From contig OY744615.1 of NCBI GenBank assembly GCA_963556255.1, positions 10,924,115 through 10,988,114 on the forward strand: a stretch of DNA of 64,000 bases, in the 5' to 3' direction. Positions 1-11,465 of the stretch are shown here, one piece after another. Origin of the DNA: Allolobophora icterica. Taxonomy: Eukaryota; Annelida; Clitellata; Crassiclitellata; Lumbricidae. The translations under genes and the position numbers were made by a program. Each line of letters starts with the position of its first letter. The stretch's first letter is position 1. The notes under the pieces were generated by a model. It had not been told where the DNA came from. It did not search any database and saw nothing but the letters and a program-made list of their open reading frames with translations.

Positions 1-368
1 GACCGAGCAGGATTAAGGAACTTGTACGAGAAGGCGCACATAGCACCAGGCGAGCGATCATTTCTATGGATGAATCAGGAAACTAGAAACAATGAGACAT
101 GATTTGTCTGATGTTACTGAGAAGCACTAACAATTAACTGTGGCCAAAACCGTAAAAGATTCTAAACATCAGAAAACCACAGCCTTTGTTACATTGACCT
201 TCCAGCGATCATGAATCCAGTTTCAAATCTGTCAAATAGTTTCAAGAAATGTCGCATTTAAATGTCTGCTCCTTGTTCAACCTTTATTCAAAAACCAAGT
301 AGGCTATTGCGCTCTACCAATGGCCACTTTGATTCTCGAAAAATTCCTCGTACGGAGATGGTGCTGCA
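1..368. other. Left edge, no gene seen
   Basis: AT-rich DNA with short spurious reading frames. I see no coding similarity or repeat structure here. The last 8 bases (361-368) are the left target-site copy of the next element. Confidence 0.5.
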
Positions 369-635
369 CAGTGCTTTTTTCTAGAAAAAAAGGTAACGGA
401 ACGGAACAATAGGTTCCGGAACGCAACAATTATGGGCGGACTAAAATCACGAGAAAAACTGGGTTGGGGGTTGGGAGGGGTCTCAATTAACACTGAAAAC
501 AGTTCAAAAACACTTAAATTAAATTAAAATAACTAAATTATTGTTTTTATTATTAAAATAAATAAATTATTTTTTCGTAGCTGAAAAAGGTGCCGGAACG
601 CCGTTCCGGCGCGCTCCGGCTGAAAAAAAGCCCTG
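369..635. mobile_element. hAT-type nonautonomous element, 267 bp
   Basis: The ends are imperfect inverted repeats: CAGTGCTTTTTTC on the left and the complement of CAGGGCTTTTTTTC on the right. Both are followed by CCGGAACGG-like sequence. The element is flanked by a perfect 8-bp duplication, GTGCTGCA, at 361-368 and 636-643. An 8-bp duplication with CAG-type ends is characteristic of hAT transposons. No transposase is encoded, so this is a MITE-like copy. Confidence 0.8.
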
Positions 636-643
636 GTGCTGCA

Positions 644-2010
644 GTTAGCTAAGATCAAGTATAATCTCCTTCTTCCGTTGCAAATGCCGAGAAAATAACG
701 GTGCAGATAGTTCAATTCCGAACCTATTGCAGTTTCTCTTGTAACATTATACGCCAGACACCTTGATGAATTTTACATCCGCAATTGTTAGCCATTATTT
801 TGATGCTCCTCTCACACATACGGACGAATTGCGTGCTTATAATCTCAGACAAATTCGATGCTTTTGCTGTTATTCTTCAGCAGGTTTTATGTTAGATTAG
901 ATCTGTTTCAACTTGCTTACCCACCTTAGACTAACCTGGTTTCATTACCTGTCGAATTTCGATCGAGCTTCTTCAACGATTTGCAATTTTGACCACGGCT
1001 CTACCTGAAGCTTGATGCCTTGTGCGGTCATCACATTAGATCAGATTTTGTTGGTGCAGCGCTCTTGAGAGACAATAATTAAAGGACGCTGTGTTAAGCG
1101 TCTTGGAACATTCACACATGCATATATACATACATTCATACATATATAAAACATACACGGGGACACGGTATATAGCATACCTTACCTATAACTTTACTTT
1201 TCGTAACCTTGCTCTACTTTACCATACCTTGCTGACCAAGCTCACATACTTTACCTTACCCTACCTAATGTTAAAGAACCTAGCCTTTATTTAAGAAGTC
1301 GGCGCCTATGATTGCAATCGTAATTGTAAACTCCACATTTCTAAAGCGCCGTTCTAAAGCTAAGCACAGTGGCGCCGGCTTATTCTCTACGTAGCGTTCG
1401 ACGCGGCAGAGATGTCAAGGGAAGATCCAGTTTGTTACTGACTACCGCTGTGCAGTTTCTGAAGGTATAGCTAGACAAGTTCGACTACGACACATCAGCC
1501 TACAGCAGCCTTTATAGTCACAGCCTTGATGCTGAAAGATCTGTTCAGGCTCAGTCCTTCATATGCATCTGCAAGTGTGTACCATGAGCCACATAGCCTA
1601 AGTCTCTATCAAGACCTTTGTGGCTCTATCAGAGACCATGACAATAGAGCCACAGTAGACCATGACAGAGCCACATCTGTCTCCTTAACTAATCTGAAAA
1701 CTAACGGAGACGCACACCCCGTGCTTATGCCTTATTACCAAACCATCTGCTTATCCAATGACTCTTTAAGCGTTCAAGACAAAACGGAAATTAACTTTCA
1801 CCTGCTTTTGTTATATTCACCTCTACGTCCATCCCCACAAGCTCGACGTTAGTTTGTGACCTGTATATGCGACCCAGTTTTGCCGACTGCGAGTTTTTGG
1901 TCGATTTTTTAAACGCACGCAAAACTGTTGGGTCACAGGCAAATGCTTTGTTACCTAGACAACGCAATGCACGCATACGTCGTAGTCGCATCAGTTGGCT
2001 CTATAATCTA
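644..2010. other. Intergenic, no gene recognised
   Basis: About 1.4 kb without a convincing gene. It holds a degenerate TTACC-rich stretch (about 1180-1270), a short repeat of AGAGCCACA words (about 1585-1675) and a small imperfect inverted repeat (about 1871-1936). Reading frames at 1526-1852 and elsewhere have no recognisable domain. Confidence 0.45.
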
Positions 2011-2050
2011 TATAAAACTTGATGGGTTTCCTAAATTGCGGCGCAGATCG
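2011..2050 (+). promoter_or_regulatory. Candidate core promoter of receptor 1
   Basis: A TATATAAAA run has its TATAAAA at 2011-2017, about 350 bp before the ATG at 2363. The distance resembles the 430-450 bp between TATA box and ATG at the later receptor loci. The position is inferred from composition only. No sequence is shared with the other promoters. Confidence 0.35.
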
Positions 2051-2362
2051 CAGCGGACGGGAGACTTACTGTAGTTGATGCCTTCTTTTTTTAAAGCTTA
2101 GATTGAACAGTACTTTAATATCCTATTATCAAAGAAGCGAACCATTTTACCTGAGCGCTGACGTGTTCTTGGACTTGCAGGTAGAACTTTAAAATTGCAG
2201 GCTTCATTTGTTGAACATCAATGAAAAGTAGTAAGCTCTCGCGACGTTATTGAAATGTGAATTATACTGTATTACGCTGCATTTTAAATCATACAAAATT
2301 ACTTTACATTAACGAGCACCCGTGAACGAAACAAAAAACTGTCTTCAAGTTCATCGAAGAAA

Positions 2363-3436
2363 ATGGCGGCAGAAGAAACTACACAGCGCACAACTTTCAA
2401 ACTGAATGCGTTATTGAACGATTCTGTGCTCGGCTCACAAAAGGTCGGAAACAATTCCGTTGTCGGTGCCTCAAGTACGCCAAGTTTCATGATCATCGTA
2501 AGAAGTATCGCGATAGTTTTCGGAGTGGTTGGTTTCGTCATGAATGGTTTCGTGCTCAGAGCTCTCCTGTCCACCAAACACCGAAACAACACTTCCTATA
2601 CTTTCCTGACAAATCAGATCATCATGGACACCCTGTCGAGCTTCTTACTTATAGTCGTCTATGCTTACAAGCTTGCAGCTGATAATTTCTACTACGCAGG
2701 ACCGAGTGGTTTTGCACTGTGCATTCTGTTCAACAGCGATGTCTTGGTGTTTACAGTTCAAGTTGGATCCATTGCCAGCCTGGTCCTGATTGCAGCAGAA
2801 AGATATTTCAAGATTGTCCTTCCCGTTCTGCACAAGCGATTCTACAAGGACTGGATGACCGTCGGTGGTATTGCGTTCACCTGGACAAATGGAATCCTCA
2901 TGAACGTCAGTATATTGTGGACGAGCAAACTTGTTAATGGCAAGTGTCTTACCCTACGGTTTTGGCCTACGCCGACAGCAGGCACCAAGTTTGTACTGTT
3001 TCTCGTTACCTGGCAGTTTATCATACCCTTACTTCTCTTCATCTTCTTCTATGGTAGTATACTGTTTGTGGTTCGCAAAAGATGTCGTGTATTCCAAGGC
3101 AACCACAACGAAGACATGTCGAGCACTCATCAGAGAAACGCCAAACGGAGTCAGATGAACATTGTCGTTACAATGTTCGCGGTATCGGTTTCCTTTGTCT
3201 TGTCCTGGTTCCCCAATCAGTCCTACGTGATTTTCAACAAGGTCGGCGTTCTCCCGAACAACAGCACGTTCTACAACTCGTCAACGCTCTTCATATTCCT
3301 CAACACCTGCGTTAATCCGTTGATCTACGCTTCGAAACACGAACTCGTCAGAAAGAACATCAGAAGAATGTTCACGAAGAAAGGGTTGAATGACGGCGCA
3401 ACGAACACGACTCAGGTCATTTCAACCGTCACTTGA
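2363..3436 (+). CDS. Class A (rhodopsin-family) GPCR, receptor 1
   Basis: Single-exon 357-residue seven-transmembrane receptor. Family landmarks are all present: Asn61 in TM1 (GFVMNG), Asp89 in TM2 (IMDTLSS), Cys120 at the top of TM3 and Cys195 in loop 2 (probable disulfide), the E/DRY-type Glu146-Arg147-Tyr148, Trp174 in TM4, Pro222 in TM5, SWFP (Trp282, Pro284) in TM6, and Asn318-Pro319-x-x-Tyr322 in TM7, followed by a basic helix 8. The N-terminal 40 residues are Ser/Asn-rich with glycosylation sequons (Asn19, Asn30), and there is no signal peptide. The ATG at 2363 matches the MAAEE start of paralogues. Its nearest relatives are the receptors at 17.5 and 21.2 kb. It is a plasma-membrane receptor with unknown ligand. 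A lineage-expanded chemosensory role is inference. A hAT element lies in the probable 3-prime UTR. Confidence 0.9.
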   Translation: MAAEETTQRTTFKLNALLNDSVLGSQKVGNNSVVGASSTPSFMIIVRSIAIVFGVVGFVMNGFVLRALLSTKHRNNTSYTFLTNQIIMDTLSSFLLIVVYAYKLAADNFYYAGPSGFALCILFNSDVLVFTVQVGSIASLVLIAAERYFKIVLPVLHKRFYKDWMTVGGIAFTWTNGILMNVSILWTSKLVNGKCLTLRFWPTPTAGTKFVLFLVTWQFIIPLLLFIFFYGSILFVVRKRCRVFQGNHNEDMSSTHQRNAKRSQMNIVVTMFAVSVSFVLSWFPNQSYVIFNKVGVLPNNSTFYNSSTLFIFLNTCVNPLIYASKHELVRKNIRRMFTKKGLNDGATNTTQVISTVT

Positions 3437-4100
3437 AATGTTCAAGGTTGCTTTTCTTTTTCTTTCTTGTAGGTTCTCTTCTTCTTTTTATTCCTTTATT
3501 TCTCAATTCTCTTCCAGTTTAAGTTCCGTTGCCTCTGTTGGACGAATTAGGGCATAACCGGGTAAACATTTTCCACCGAGTACCGAATCCGAGTATTAGG
3601 ATGTACTATTTGCCGGATCCGGGTACGAACCGAGTACCATTTGTTCCATATGCGAAGCTTCACATTTTCATGTAATAAAAAAATTATCGAACAAATTTTT
3701 GTACTTGTAGGCCTAATAACTGACTAATACATTTTGAATTTTATAAATAAATAATCAATTAAATGGACTTGACATCTGTTGTGGACTTCAGGTGTTGGTG
3801 TTTTTTGTACTTTTCTTCTTCAAAATGAAATGCTAGAGGAAGCTCAAACCTAATATTATGAGTCTACAAATTCCAGCATGTGAGGCAGACAAGCAACTAT
3901 TTGCGTTTACAGATTTGCCGAGGCAAATAGTGCCGAAAAACGGGATATTCGGCCGAGGCAAATGTCCGAGGCGATTTCCGGTTATGCCCTAGGACAAATC
4001 CTATCAATCCTATTAATTCTTTACAGACGTTAATTGTTACACATATTCTAACCTAATCCGCACCCACTGTAACTGTGTCAGTCTGATGTAGCAATAAACA
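3437..4100 (+). other. Probable 3-prime UTR of receptor 1 with poly(A) signal
   Basis: Pyrimidine-rich downstream sequence, interrupted by the element at 3548-3991, runs to an AATAAA at 4093-4098. Without that element the signal would lie roughly 200 bp after the stop. The assignment as UTR is inference from position. Confidence 0.35.
3548..3991. mobile_element. hAT-type nonautonomous element, 444 bp
   Basis: Perfect 14-bp terminal inverted repeats TAGGGCATAACCGG bound the element. The flanking 8-mers GGACGAAT (3540-3547) and GGACAAAT (3992-3999) match at 7 of 8 positions. The interior is noncoding and contains iterated CCGAGTACCG and GCCGAGGCAAAT words. Confidence 0.8.
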
Positions 4101-4490
4101 AAAATATCTATATCCATCAATCCTTCCTACAGGATATAGACTTCTATCTACTTCTATCTAACATCCTAATTCTTGACTAGTCATATATCCACATTTAACG
4201 TTTCTGATGTTTGTGCCTATTACGTAACTTTAAATTAAACTGCAATCGTAGGCCTACTCGTAATCTTATGATTTATATAACGCCCAAAGACACCTAAGTA
4301 GCAGGAAACAACTTCTCACAGGCGTTGAGTCGAAGCAAAATCGGTAGGCAGGAAAAATAAGATTCGGTTTCAGGTCGGTATCCGGTGGTGAACAGATAGA
4401 CAATCAGCCGGCTGCGGAAGAGATGCAGAAATGGATGGACGGAGACACAGCGTTGCCCGATGTGCGTACTGCACGGGAAGGACAAACTGT

Positions 4491-4851
4491 TAGGGCATAT
4501 TTTAACTGTATAACTAGTGGGACAATTGTCCCAGTAGTCTTAGGATTTGTCCCAGTAGTTGGGCTGATTTGTCCCAGGCAATGTATGTTTAAAGTATAAC
4601 TAGTGCGACAAATGTAGCAGGAGTGTTAAGATTTGCCCCAGTAGTAAAATCAGAATTAGTAAAACGCATAGAAAAGGTCATGAACTTTTTTGGGGAGATG
4701 AATTCCTAAAAAAGGTCATCAAGTTTTTTGGGAGATGAATTCCTAAAAAAGGTCATTAAAGTTTTTCAGAGACGAGTTCCAAAAAAAGGTCATGAACTAG
4801 ACCCATGGCTGATTTTGTCCCAGTAGTCTAAATTCCTTAAAATATGCACTG
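4491..4851. mobile_element. hAT-type nonautonomous element, 361 bp, with internal 45-bp repeats
   Basis: The ends are TAGGGCATATTTTAA (left) and the complement of CAGTGCATATTTTAA (right). A perfect 8-bp duplication CAAACTGT lies at 4483-4490 and 4852-4859. Inside, a unit of about 45 bp containing AAAAAAGGTCAT and GAATTCCT is repeated about three times (4670-4800). Similar words in opposite orientation occur in the element at 47.55 kb. Confidence 0.8.
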
Positions 4852-5364
4852 CAAACTGTGTATGTATATATGCATGTAGGCCTACTTACGTATGTATGTT
4901 GTTGGATCTACTTACCTGTTTTACAAGGATTCGCAGATCAATTTAGTTCTAAGCTAGAATCGTGACGGTTGGATAAGCTTACTATGCTTCACTGCTCTCC
5001 ATAAAGGAGTGCTAGTTTACATAAGCTTAAGGCATGTTAGGATGAGAGAGCTCGGCATCTAGTTTTTGGTCTGACGAAACGCTGTTTATTAGTTTCTGCC
5101 AAGGCTCACTTCAGTCACTTGTCTGGAATTTCTGAGGAGAACCAAATGAGGTTTACTCCTCTTAGTTAAGACTTCATTGTCCCGAGTTGCTGAAGTTCCG
5201 CTGGTGCAGCTGTTTTGTTGAAGTCTTCGCCGTCTGAGGTGTAAGCTGCTTTGTGGTGAAGAGTGTTGTCTGCATGCCTGTTCGACATGGTATAATTGTG
5301 AACCTTTTAACGCTTAATAAATTAATGTATGTCATATCCCTAGTCTGAGCTATTTTTCTGAAGG

Positions 5365-5455
5365 GGACCTTATAACAATGTATGTATGTATGGGTGTATG
5401 AGAGCACTTGTATGGCGCCCTTTAAGTGACTCACAATGGCGCTCCGGCACTGTTA
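5365..5455 (-). mobile_element. LINE/SINE 3-prime tail with conserved hairpin and TACA tail
   Basis: On the - strand the sequence reads GGAGCGCCATTGTGAG, a short loop, GGGCGCCATACAAG and then a run of CATA repeats. This is the same arrangement as the LINE end at 7.0 kb and the SINE end at 39.9 kb, so it is probably a severely truncated copy of a related retroelement. Confidence 0.5.
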
Positions 5456-6552
5456 CCTTAGGAATCACCGAAAAAACGTGTCTTAAGTCGAGCAGAAAAC
5501 GTTTCCTGAACTGTTGAAGATGCCAGCGACCTAACCAAGCAGAGTATAGAATAGATGCTCTATGTGATCATACCTGCGTGAACCCTCACAAAGTCTGGCA
5601 GTCTGACAAAAGTTGGTTAAACACTGCAGGGTAATGGCCTGCAAGTGCAGACTATTTTAGTGAAGATAGTTGTCACAATTCTAAAGTGTATAGTTAAATA
5701 GCCATATTGTTGCATGTCGGCGTGTTCTTGTGACATATATATTCAAATTCAAGTATATATCTTTACTGGCATCAATGACAGCTATATATAGTAGTTTAGG
5801 ATATATTCGCACGTTCGCACATTCGCACGCCTTCTAGAAAAGCCCGCGAATGGGTATTTAAGGAAGAACACTGTATTAACCCCAGACTGTGTTAGGCTTT
5901 GACCTGTTGAGGTCGCGTTTTCTGTTAGTTGTCAGTCTCTCTATGTCGTATTTTGGTCACCGTTTGTCGATGACACTAGTAATTGTTTTTCGAAGCCAGC
6001 AACGTTGGCTGACGTTTGTATTCTGCAAAAGGTATATTTCGCATCTACATAATCTACAAAATATCGTTTTATCGTAAACCAGGACCTGTTTTCTCTATCT
6101 CCCTAGACACAGCGTTAGCAGTGAGGCCAAAATAAATGAATAAATATATCAAATTTCGATCTGTCAGACTTTGTGTGGGTTTATATGCACGACTGTACCT
6201 GAGTAGACCTAAAGCCACACAAAGTCTGACAGACTGACATTTTATTTAAATATATTAGGCCTATATATATACACATATATATACATATTACATATATATA
6301 TACATATATATGTACATATATATAAGAGTTAGAAATTGCTTTAGTAATTTCGGTAGCACAATAAAAATGTAACTGGTTGCCTATATTTTTCAGTCCAATT
6401 GACCCTTAACTCAGTATACATCTGGTATTTGAAATCTGTATGTTAAGTGATACTTTTAAAACTGTTTATAGCATTGCATCGTTTGATTCTACTGACATTC
6501 TGTTACTTTTTCACTGTTGTATTTATTGTTGTTTGTAAAGTGTGGGCGTTTG
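5456..6552. other. Noncoding spacer with a small hairpin and TA/CA repeats
   Basis: No gene recognised. Two perfect 18-bp inverted arms containing CAGACTTTGTGTGG lie at 6161-6178 and 6215-6232, and a diverged copy of the same word occurs near 5590. A run of TATA and CATA repeats covers about 6255-6325. Confidence 0.45.
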
Positions 6553-7381
6553 CAGTGGCGTTCAGAGGGGGGTGCTGAGGATGCGACGGCCCCGGGCATC
6601 CAGCCGGGGGGGGGGGGGATCCAACGGTTGGCGTTGGCCCAGTCACATCTCTTGCGGCTTGTATTGACGGACTAATTTCGTATCATACGAATCGTATACC
6701 GTAGTTTAAGTACTAATAATAGTGACTAATGCGTGGCATTGTGTCCTAGGGCGGGCCCCGGCCTACCTCTGCGAGCTCTTTACTTTAACTTCCGCTTGTG
6801 CGGGGCGCCGTGCCTTGCGCTCGGCCTCCCGGGGTGATTTTGCTGTCCCCTATGCGCGTACTGCTATGGCGCAGCGTAGGGCATTCTCCGTGGTGGGTCC
6901 TACCGCTTGGAACGACCTCCCTCTCTCCCTTCGCTCTCTCCCTAGAGACCTCTCAGGTACTTTCTATGGCCTTCTTAAGACCTTTCTTTATGACCGGGCC
7001 TGGGTCGGGAGCGCCACTGAGTAGATTTCTTGAAGGGGCGCTATAGAAGTTCATTATAGATAGATAGATAGATAGATAATGCATTGCGAACCCTTTTAGC
7101 GCGTTATGAAATCAGCGGTTGACAACGGCAGTGTTATGATTGTATTACCGTTCAAAGGTTTTAGGTTTAATCAGGTTAGCGTCGTCTGTTAGAATTTTTT
7201 CGGCAAGACGCAACAGTAAGTAATTTTATTGTCTATTTTGTAAAATACAAAGTCTACAATTCGGTTTCCTATCGTCAAAATAGGCTAAAAGTACCATACG
7301 GCAATGTGCAATTCTCAAAAATTTAGGGGCATCCAATGAAGGGGTTGGCCCCGGGCATCAAAGAACCTCTGCACGCCACTG
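6553..7381. mobile_element. hAT-type nonautonomous element, 829 bp, with captured or nested LINE end
   Basis: The terminal repeats are CAGTGGCGTTCAGAGG (left) and the complement of CAGTGGCGTGCAGAGG (right), matching at 15 of 16. A perfect 8-bp duplication GGCGTTTG lies at 6545-6552 and 7382-7389. G-rich subterminal stretches follow each end. The interior carries the last part of a LINE open reading frame (6730-7078), so either the LINE inserted here or it was captured. Confidence 0.85.
6730..7078 (+). pseudogene. CR1-like LINE, ORF2 C-terminus and 3-prime tail
   Basis: The reading frame to 7024 encodes about 95 residues of the segment after the reverse transcriptase core, with the family signature AFSVVGPTAWNDLPLSLR followed by LLKTFLYDRAW. 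It is 5-prime truncated. The 3-prime end (7006-7078) folds as GGAGCGCC...GGGGCGCTATAGAA and finishes in a TAGA microsatellite. It lies wholly inside the hAT-type element. Confidence 0.75.
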
Positions 7382-7389
7382 GGCGTTTG

Positions 7390-7659
7390 TCTCGTGCGAA
7401 TAAAGATTACTTACTTATCGTCAGTTTACATATAAGAGTTGATATCTTTGGTATGCGCTAACAAACCTTTGTGACGTATTATCTGATGTCATGAATATCA
7501 GTTTCCTCATCAAACGACCTGGCGTTTCAAATTGCGGTTAGCATCTAGCTATGGGCTAATAATTCGACTGAAAACGACGAGCTAGTTAATGTACGATTCT
7601 GTTGCAATTTCACAATAATTATCTACAAATGGACTCCTGCCTGAGGATATACCCTCAAG
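7390..7659. other. Spacer between mobile elements
   Basis: It begins with a GAATAAAGATTACTTACTTA tail-like sequence (about 7398-7418) resembling the end of the next LINE, so it may be another trimmed retroelement end. No gene seen. Confidence 0.35.
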
Positions 7660-8152
7660 AAAATGCGACGATTTCGCATTTTGCGACAATGCCTAATGCG
7701 AAATCCAGAATGGGCCCCAATTACTGTGATGCCAATCTTAATAGTAATTATTTGTAATAAACGACTCACAGATGGCAAATACATGGGAAGAAATATACTG
7801 CAGAAGAGCGGATTGCTCGAGCACACGGGAAGCTCTTCCAGAAATCGCAGTTGCTCGACCACTGCCTTCATAAGCTCTTGCCACATCCTCGTCAGGACAA
7901 GTATGGCCTATACTCTCTTGGCAATAGAGGACGTTCTTTTGTGTTACCAATTGTTCGATCTAAACTGTTTAAAAGTAGTTGTGTTAATCGATATATTATT
8001 AGTTACATTTAGATGTCAGCTGTGTATGTATGTCTGTAACATCAGCTCCTGTAATAGTCTAGTTCAAGTATGTGTGTAATCGATGTACACAATAAAAATG
8101 CATGTGAGCTTGTCAGATGCAAATAAAGGTTACTTAGCTACTTACTTACTGT
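7660..8152 (+). pseudogene. LINE ORF2 C-terminus with TTAC tail
   Basis: In the frame ending at the stop near 8010, the translation includes ERIARAHGKLFQKSQLLDHC, HPRQDKYGLYSLGNRG and FKSSCVNRYIISYI. This pattern is typical of the end of LINE-encoded reverse transcriptase proteins (charged repeats, then a V/INRYI/L close). The N-terminal part is absent or frameshifted. After the stop, an AATAAA-containing UTR ends in ACTTAGCTACTTACTTAC at about 8150. The clade is not assigned. Confidence 0.55.
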
Positions 8153-8821
8153 GGTCTTCAGTATTTGTAGGAAAGGTAACGAGCTGTTGCACGTCGAACC
8201 CTTCAAACATATCCAGCAATAGGATTACTGAAGAGCAGTGATAAACTACATTAATATGAATATTACAGTCGTCCATAATAACTTGCGCAGAATAAAAAGG
8301 AAATCAAATACTCAAGAAGTAAACGAAATTAACTTAAAATGTGAGTCACAGAGAAGGATGATCAGCAATGAATATCCGTAAGCAATATCTGTTTCTTGCC
8401 ACATTTGAAATTAGCAGCCAGGGTCTCAAACTACACATGCACTCACCGACTTATGCACCTAACAGAAATCGGCAAATTGAATCTATGGCGTGGTAGACAC
8501 GAACTACAGAAAGTAAGTCTTCCCTCTCTGCCACTGCACTGAGGTTCACTCAGCAGACCAAAAATTGGGCGATTAAGATCAGAGATGAATGCTGGTATAT
8601 CACTAGTTTAGTTCAGGTAAGATGTGATTAAAAACAGGTATATGCGTGGAATGCTCACAAAGACAATTATAATAATTTAGAGCCGCAGCTTGATTCATAA
8701 CAGAGCGAATGATTAATTGACCAACATCTAGATTGAAATGTAACTGGACCAGGATTGATTACAATGTCTCCAGCCAAACAAGCAAACTAGACTAATACAC
8801 GGACAGCCATTGACGGGTACA
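8153..8821. other. Noncoding spacer with one isolated minisatellite unit
   Basis: No gene seen. One copy of the 37-bp unit that forms the array downstream stands alone at about 8433-8467, outside the inverted-repeat element. Confidence 0.45.
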
Positions 8822-10171
8822 GTCGACGTCGCTTAAGTACACAGCCTCGGGACTGTATTGAACCTATGCACTCACCGACCTCTGCATCGAACAGAAGTTC
8901 ACATGCACTCACCGACTTATGCACCTAACAGAAGTTCACATGCACTCACCGACTTATGCACCTAACAGAAGTTCACATGCAATCGCCGACTTATGCACCT
9001 AACAGAAGTTCACATGCACTCGCCGACTTATGCACCTAACAGAAGTTCACATGCACTCGCCGACTTATGCACCTAGCAGAAGTTCACATGCACTCGCCGA
9101 CTTATGCACCTAACAGAAGTTCACATGCACTCACTGACTTACGGACTTAACAGAAGTTCACATGCACTCACCGACTTATGCACCTAACAGAAGTTCACAT
9201 GCACTCACCGACTTATGCACCTAACAGAAGTTCACATGCAATCGCCGACTTATGCACCTAACAGAATTTCACATGCACTCACCGACTTATGCAATTAAAC
9301 AGAAGTTCACATGCACTTACCGACTTACGGACTTAACAGAAGTTCACATGCACTCACCGACTTATGCACCTAACAGAAGTTCACATGCACTCACCGACTT
9401 ATGCACCTAACAGAAGTTCACATGCACTCACCGACTTATGCACCTAACAGAAGTTCACATGCACTCACCGACTTATGCACCTAACAGAAGTTCACATGCA
9501 CTCACCGACTTATGCACCTAACAGAAGTTCACATGCACTCACCGACTTATGAACTTAACAGAAGTTCACATGCACTCACCGACTTATGCAATTAAACAGA
9601 AGTTCACATGCACTTACCGACTTATGCACCTAACAGAAGTTCACATGCACTCACCGACTTATGAACTTAACAGACGTTCACATGCACTCGCCGACTTATG
9701 CAATTAAACAGAAGTTCACATGCACTCACCGAGTTATGCACCTAACAGAAGTTCACATGTACTGTGTTAAATTGGCTAAATGTAGGCCCCTACTGGTGAT
9801 TAATAACCGAGATGGAGCCTACATACTATAATGCCTTCAGTAACGTTCAGTTTCGTCACCTGCTGTTACGGACCACAGTGCAGCTAAGACAGACCACTGT
9901 ACAGCAGGAGTCGTTTGCTGTCCAAGGGCGAAGTGTCTGTTCGGCCACAGTGTTCTAAGCTGTCTGTGCAATTAAGCGATGTTGATGTATAGAGCAATGC
10001 GTAATAGACCTATTTTTGGCTATGCACAAAACCGAATTATGCATATATGTGATATTCACATAACCGGAGTAATCTTCGATATAAATACCCTATATTAAAA
10101 CGGGACCGGCCAGCTTCTATGCGCATATGCGAATTATGCACTTATCCGTTATGCACTTAAGTGGCGTTGAC
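8822..10171. mobile_element. Inverted-repeat element, 1350 bp, with 4-bp duplication and a minisatellite core
   Basis: The left end GTCGACGTCGCTTAAGT and the complement of the right end, GTCAACGCCACTTAAGT, differ only by transitions. TACA flanks both sides (8818-8821 and 10172-10175). The 37-bp array occupies the left two thirds. The rest is noncoding, with TTATGCACTTA words near the right end that resemble part of the array unit. The class is unknown; 4-bp duplications occur in several cut-and-paste superfamilies. Confidence 0.55.
8866..9759. repeat. 37-bp minisatellite, about 24 units
   Basis: Head-to-tail repeats with consensus core CACATGCACTCACCGACTTA followed by TGCACCTAACAGAAGTT. Variants recur in blocks: TGCAATTAAACAG, ACGGACTTAACAG and GAACTTAACAG. 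That pattern suggests duplication of multi-unit blocks. The unit length is not a multiple of three, so it is not coding. There are no spacers, so it is not a CRISPR array. Confidence 0.9.
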
Positions 10172-10337
10172 TACAGTTTGAAATGCTCTACAGGAATTTT
10201 CAATCAACCAAGGAAAGGAATATAGTGCTACTTGTGTCACATTAAAGCAGAACCTATTTAGCTGAACTGAAAAATCAATGAATGAAATGGGTTGACCTAA
10301 TTAAATCTGTCACTACTAGGAGACGGCTTCTTTCCAT

Positions 10338-11038
10338 AATTGAAGGGCTTGCCTCAATAACCAGGTATGTCGACATACCTGGTTTATGTGAAAAAGTATG
10401 CCAGCGTGCTTGGAATATTGTATTCTATATACCCTGCAAATTTGGTGCAAATCTGATTATTTTTGAATTGGCTTTTGGATAAACAAGTTTGTCGACATAT
10501 GGTATTTAGCAGCCGGCAGCATTACTCCAGTGCAATAACCCGGTATGATAACAAAAATTGTCGTTTTTTCTAGTAATCTTTGTATTAAAACCGGTGCAAT
10601 AATCAGGTTATTTGACATACCCGGTTATTGACTGTTACTTACTCTACAATTCACTGATTTTGCGTTATTTTTTCCTTACTGTAATGTAGCTATGATGACT
10701 TACCTTTTTATTGCACGATTAATTTGTACTGTGTGCTAGTCACCATTTGGTGCAAGAATAAGGTATGTCGACTAACAGCAGGCGATGTTGGGTTATTGCG
10801 TGTCAATAACCAGGTATGAAGCAAAATGTCGTGAAAAAAACATTAAAGTTATCTTTTGCATTGCATTATGTAACAATTTCATGAAAGACAATAACAACTC
10901 AGACGGTGTTTCAAACAGCTTGTCGATATCTCGTAAAATGGCTTAGATACAACAGTTTGAAGTGTCAAATCTTTGAAGCCATTTTTCCAAAACTCAAAAA
11001 ATCCGACATATCTGGTTATTGCTGCAAGCCCTTCAATT
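10338..11038. mobile_element. Inverted-repeat element, about 700 bp, with iterated internal motif
   Basis: Arms of about 36 bp begin AATTGAAGGGCTTGC and continue CAATAACCAG and TATGTCG (10338-10373 and 11003-11038, inverted). Inside, ATAACC-GGTATG words recur on both strands near 10535, 10600, 10625, 10755 and 10805. The left arm runs into a perfect 26-bp palindrome at 10359-10384 centred on GTCGAC. I could not define a target-site duplication. No transposase is seen. Confidence 0.6.
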
Positions 11039-11465
11039 GTTATTACTTGTTATTATTGATTAGTAATTTCTATGGCACCGGACGCCACCGGTGTCTACTA
11101 CACGAGGCATCAACCGATGGCGCATCTATGTAAGCAGGTTAACATCAAGAAGTTCAGTTCACTGACACAGAGAGAGAAACAGCCTATAGGCCTATATGGT
11201 GGATGAGCAACTCGAAACAGACAAGTTCCATAGCATTTCAACCAGTTGTTATTATATCCTTGTTTATTCATTCATTTCTGGACGCTGACACTGTCAAACT
11301 ACTTATCCAACCCTGACTTGAATTTTGTTTCTAAACTTCTTGATCGTGTCATTAGAGAGCGATTGGATGTTCACCTGTTTTCAAACTCCATGCACTCCAT
11401 TTCAGTCTGCAATTCGCAAATTTCACCACACTAAAACAGGTCTTCTTTATCCAGTGTTGTACTGT
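11039..11465. other. Spacer, no gene seen
   Basis: Noncoding DNA between the inverted-repeat element and the TATG microsatellite. A frame around 11325-11450 has no clear domain. Confidence 0.4.

Noticed and set aside
1526..1852. 108-residue reading frame
   Set aside because: No domain, low complexity repeats of AGAGCCACA and no paralogue. Considered chance.
8866..9759. CRISPR-like regular array
   Set aside because: Units are contiguous with no unique spacers and the genome is plainly animal, so this is a minisatellite.
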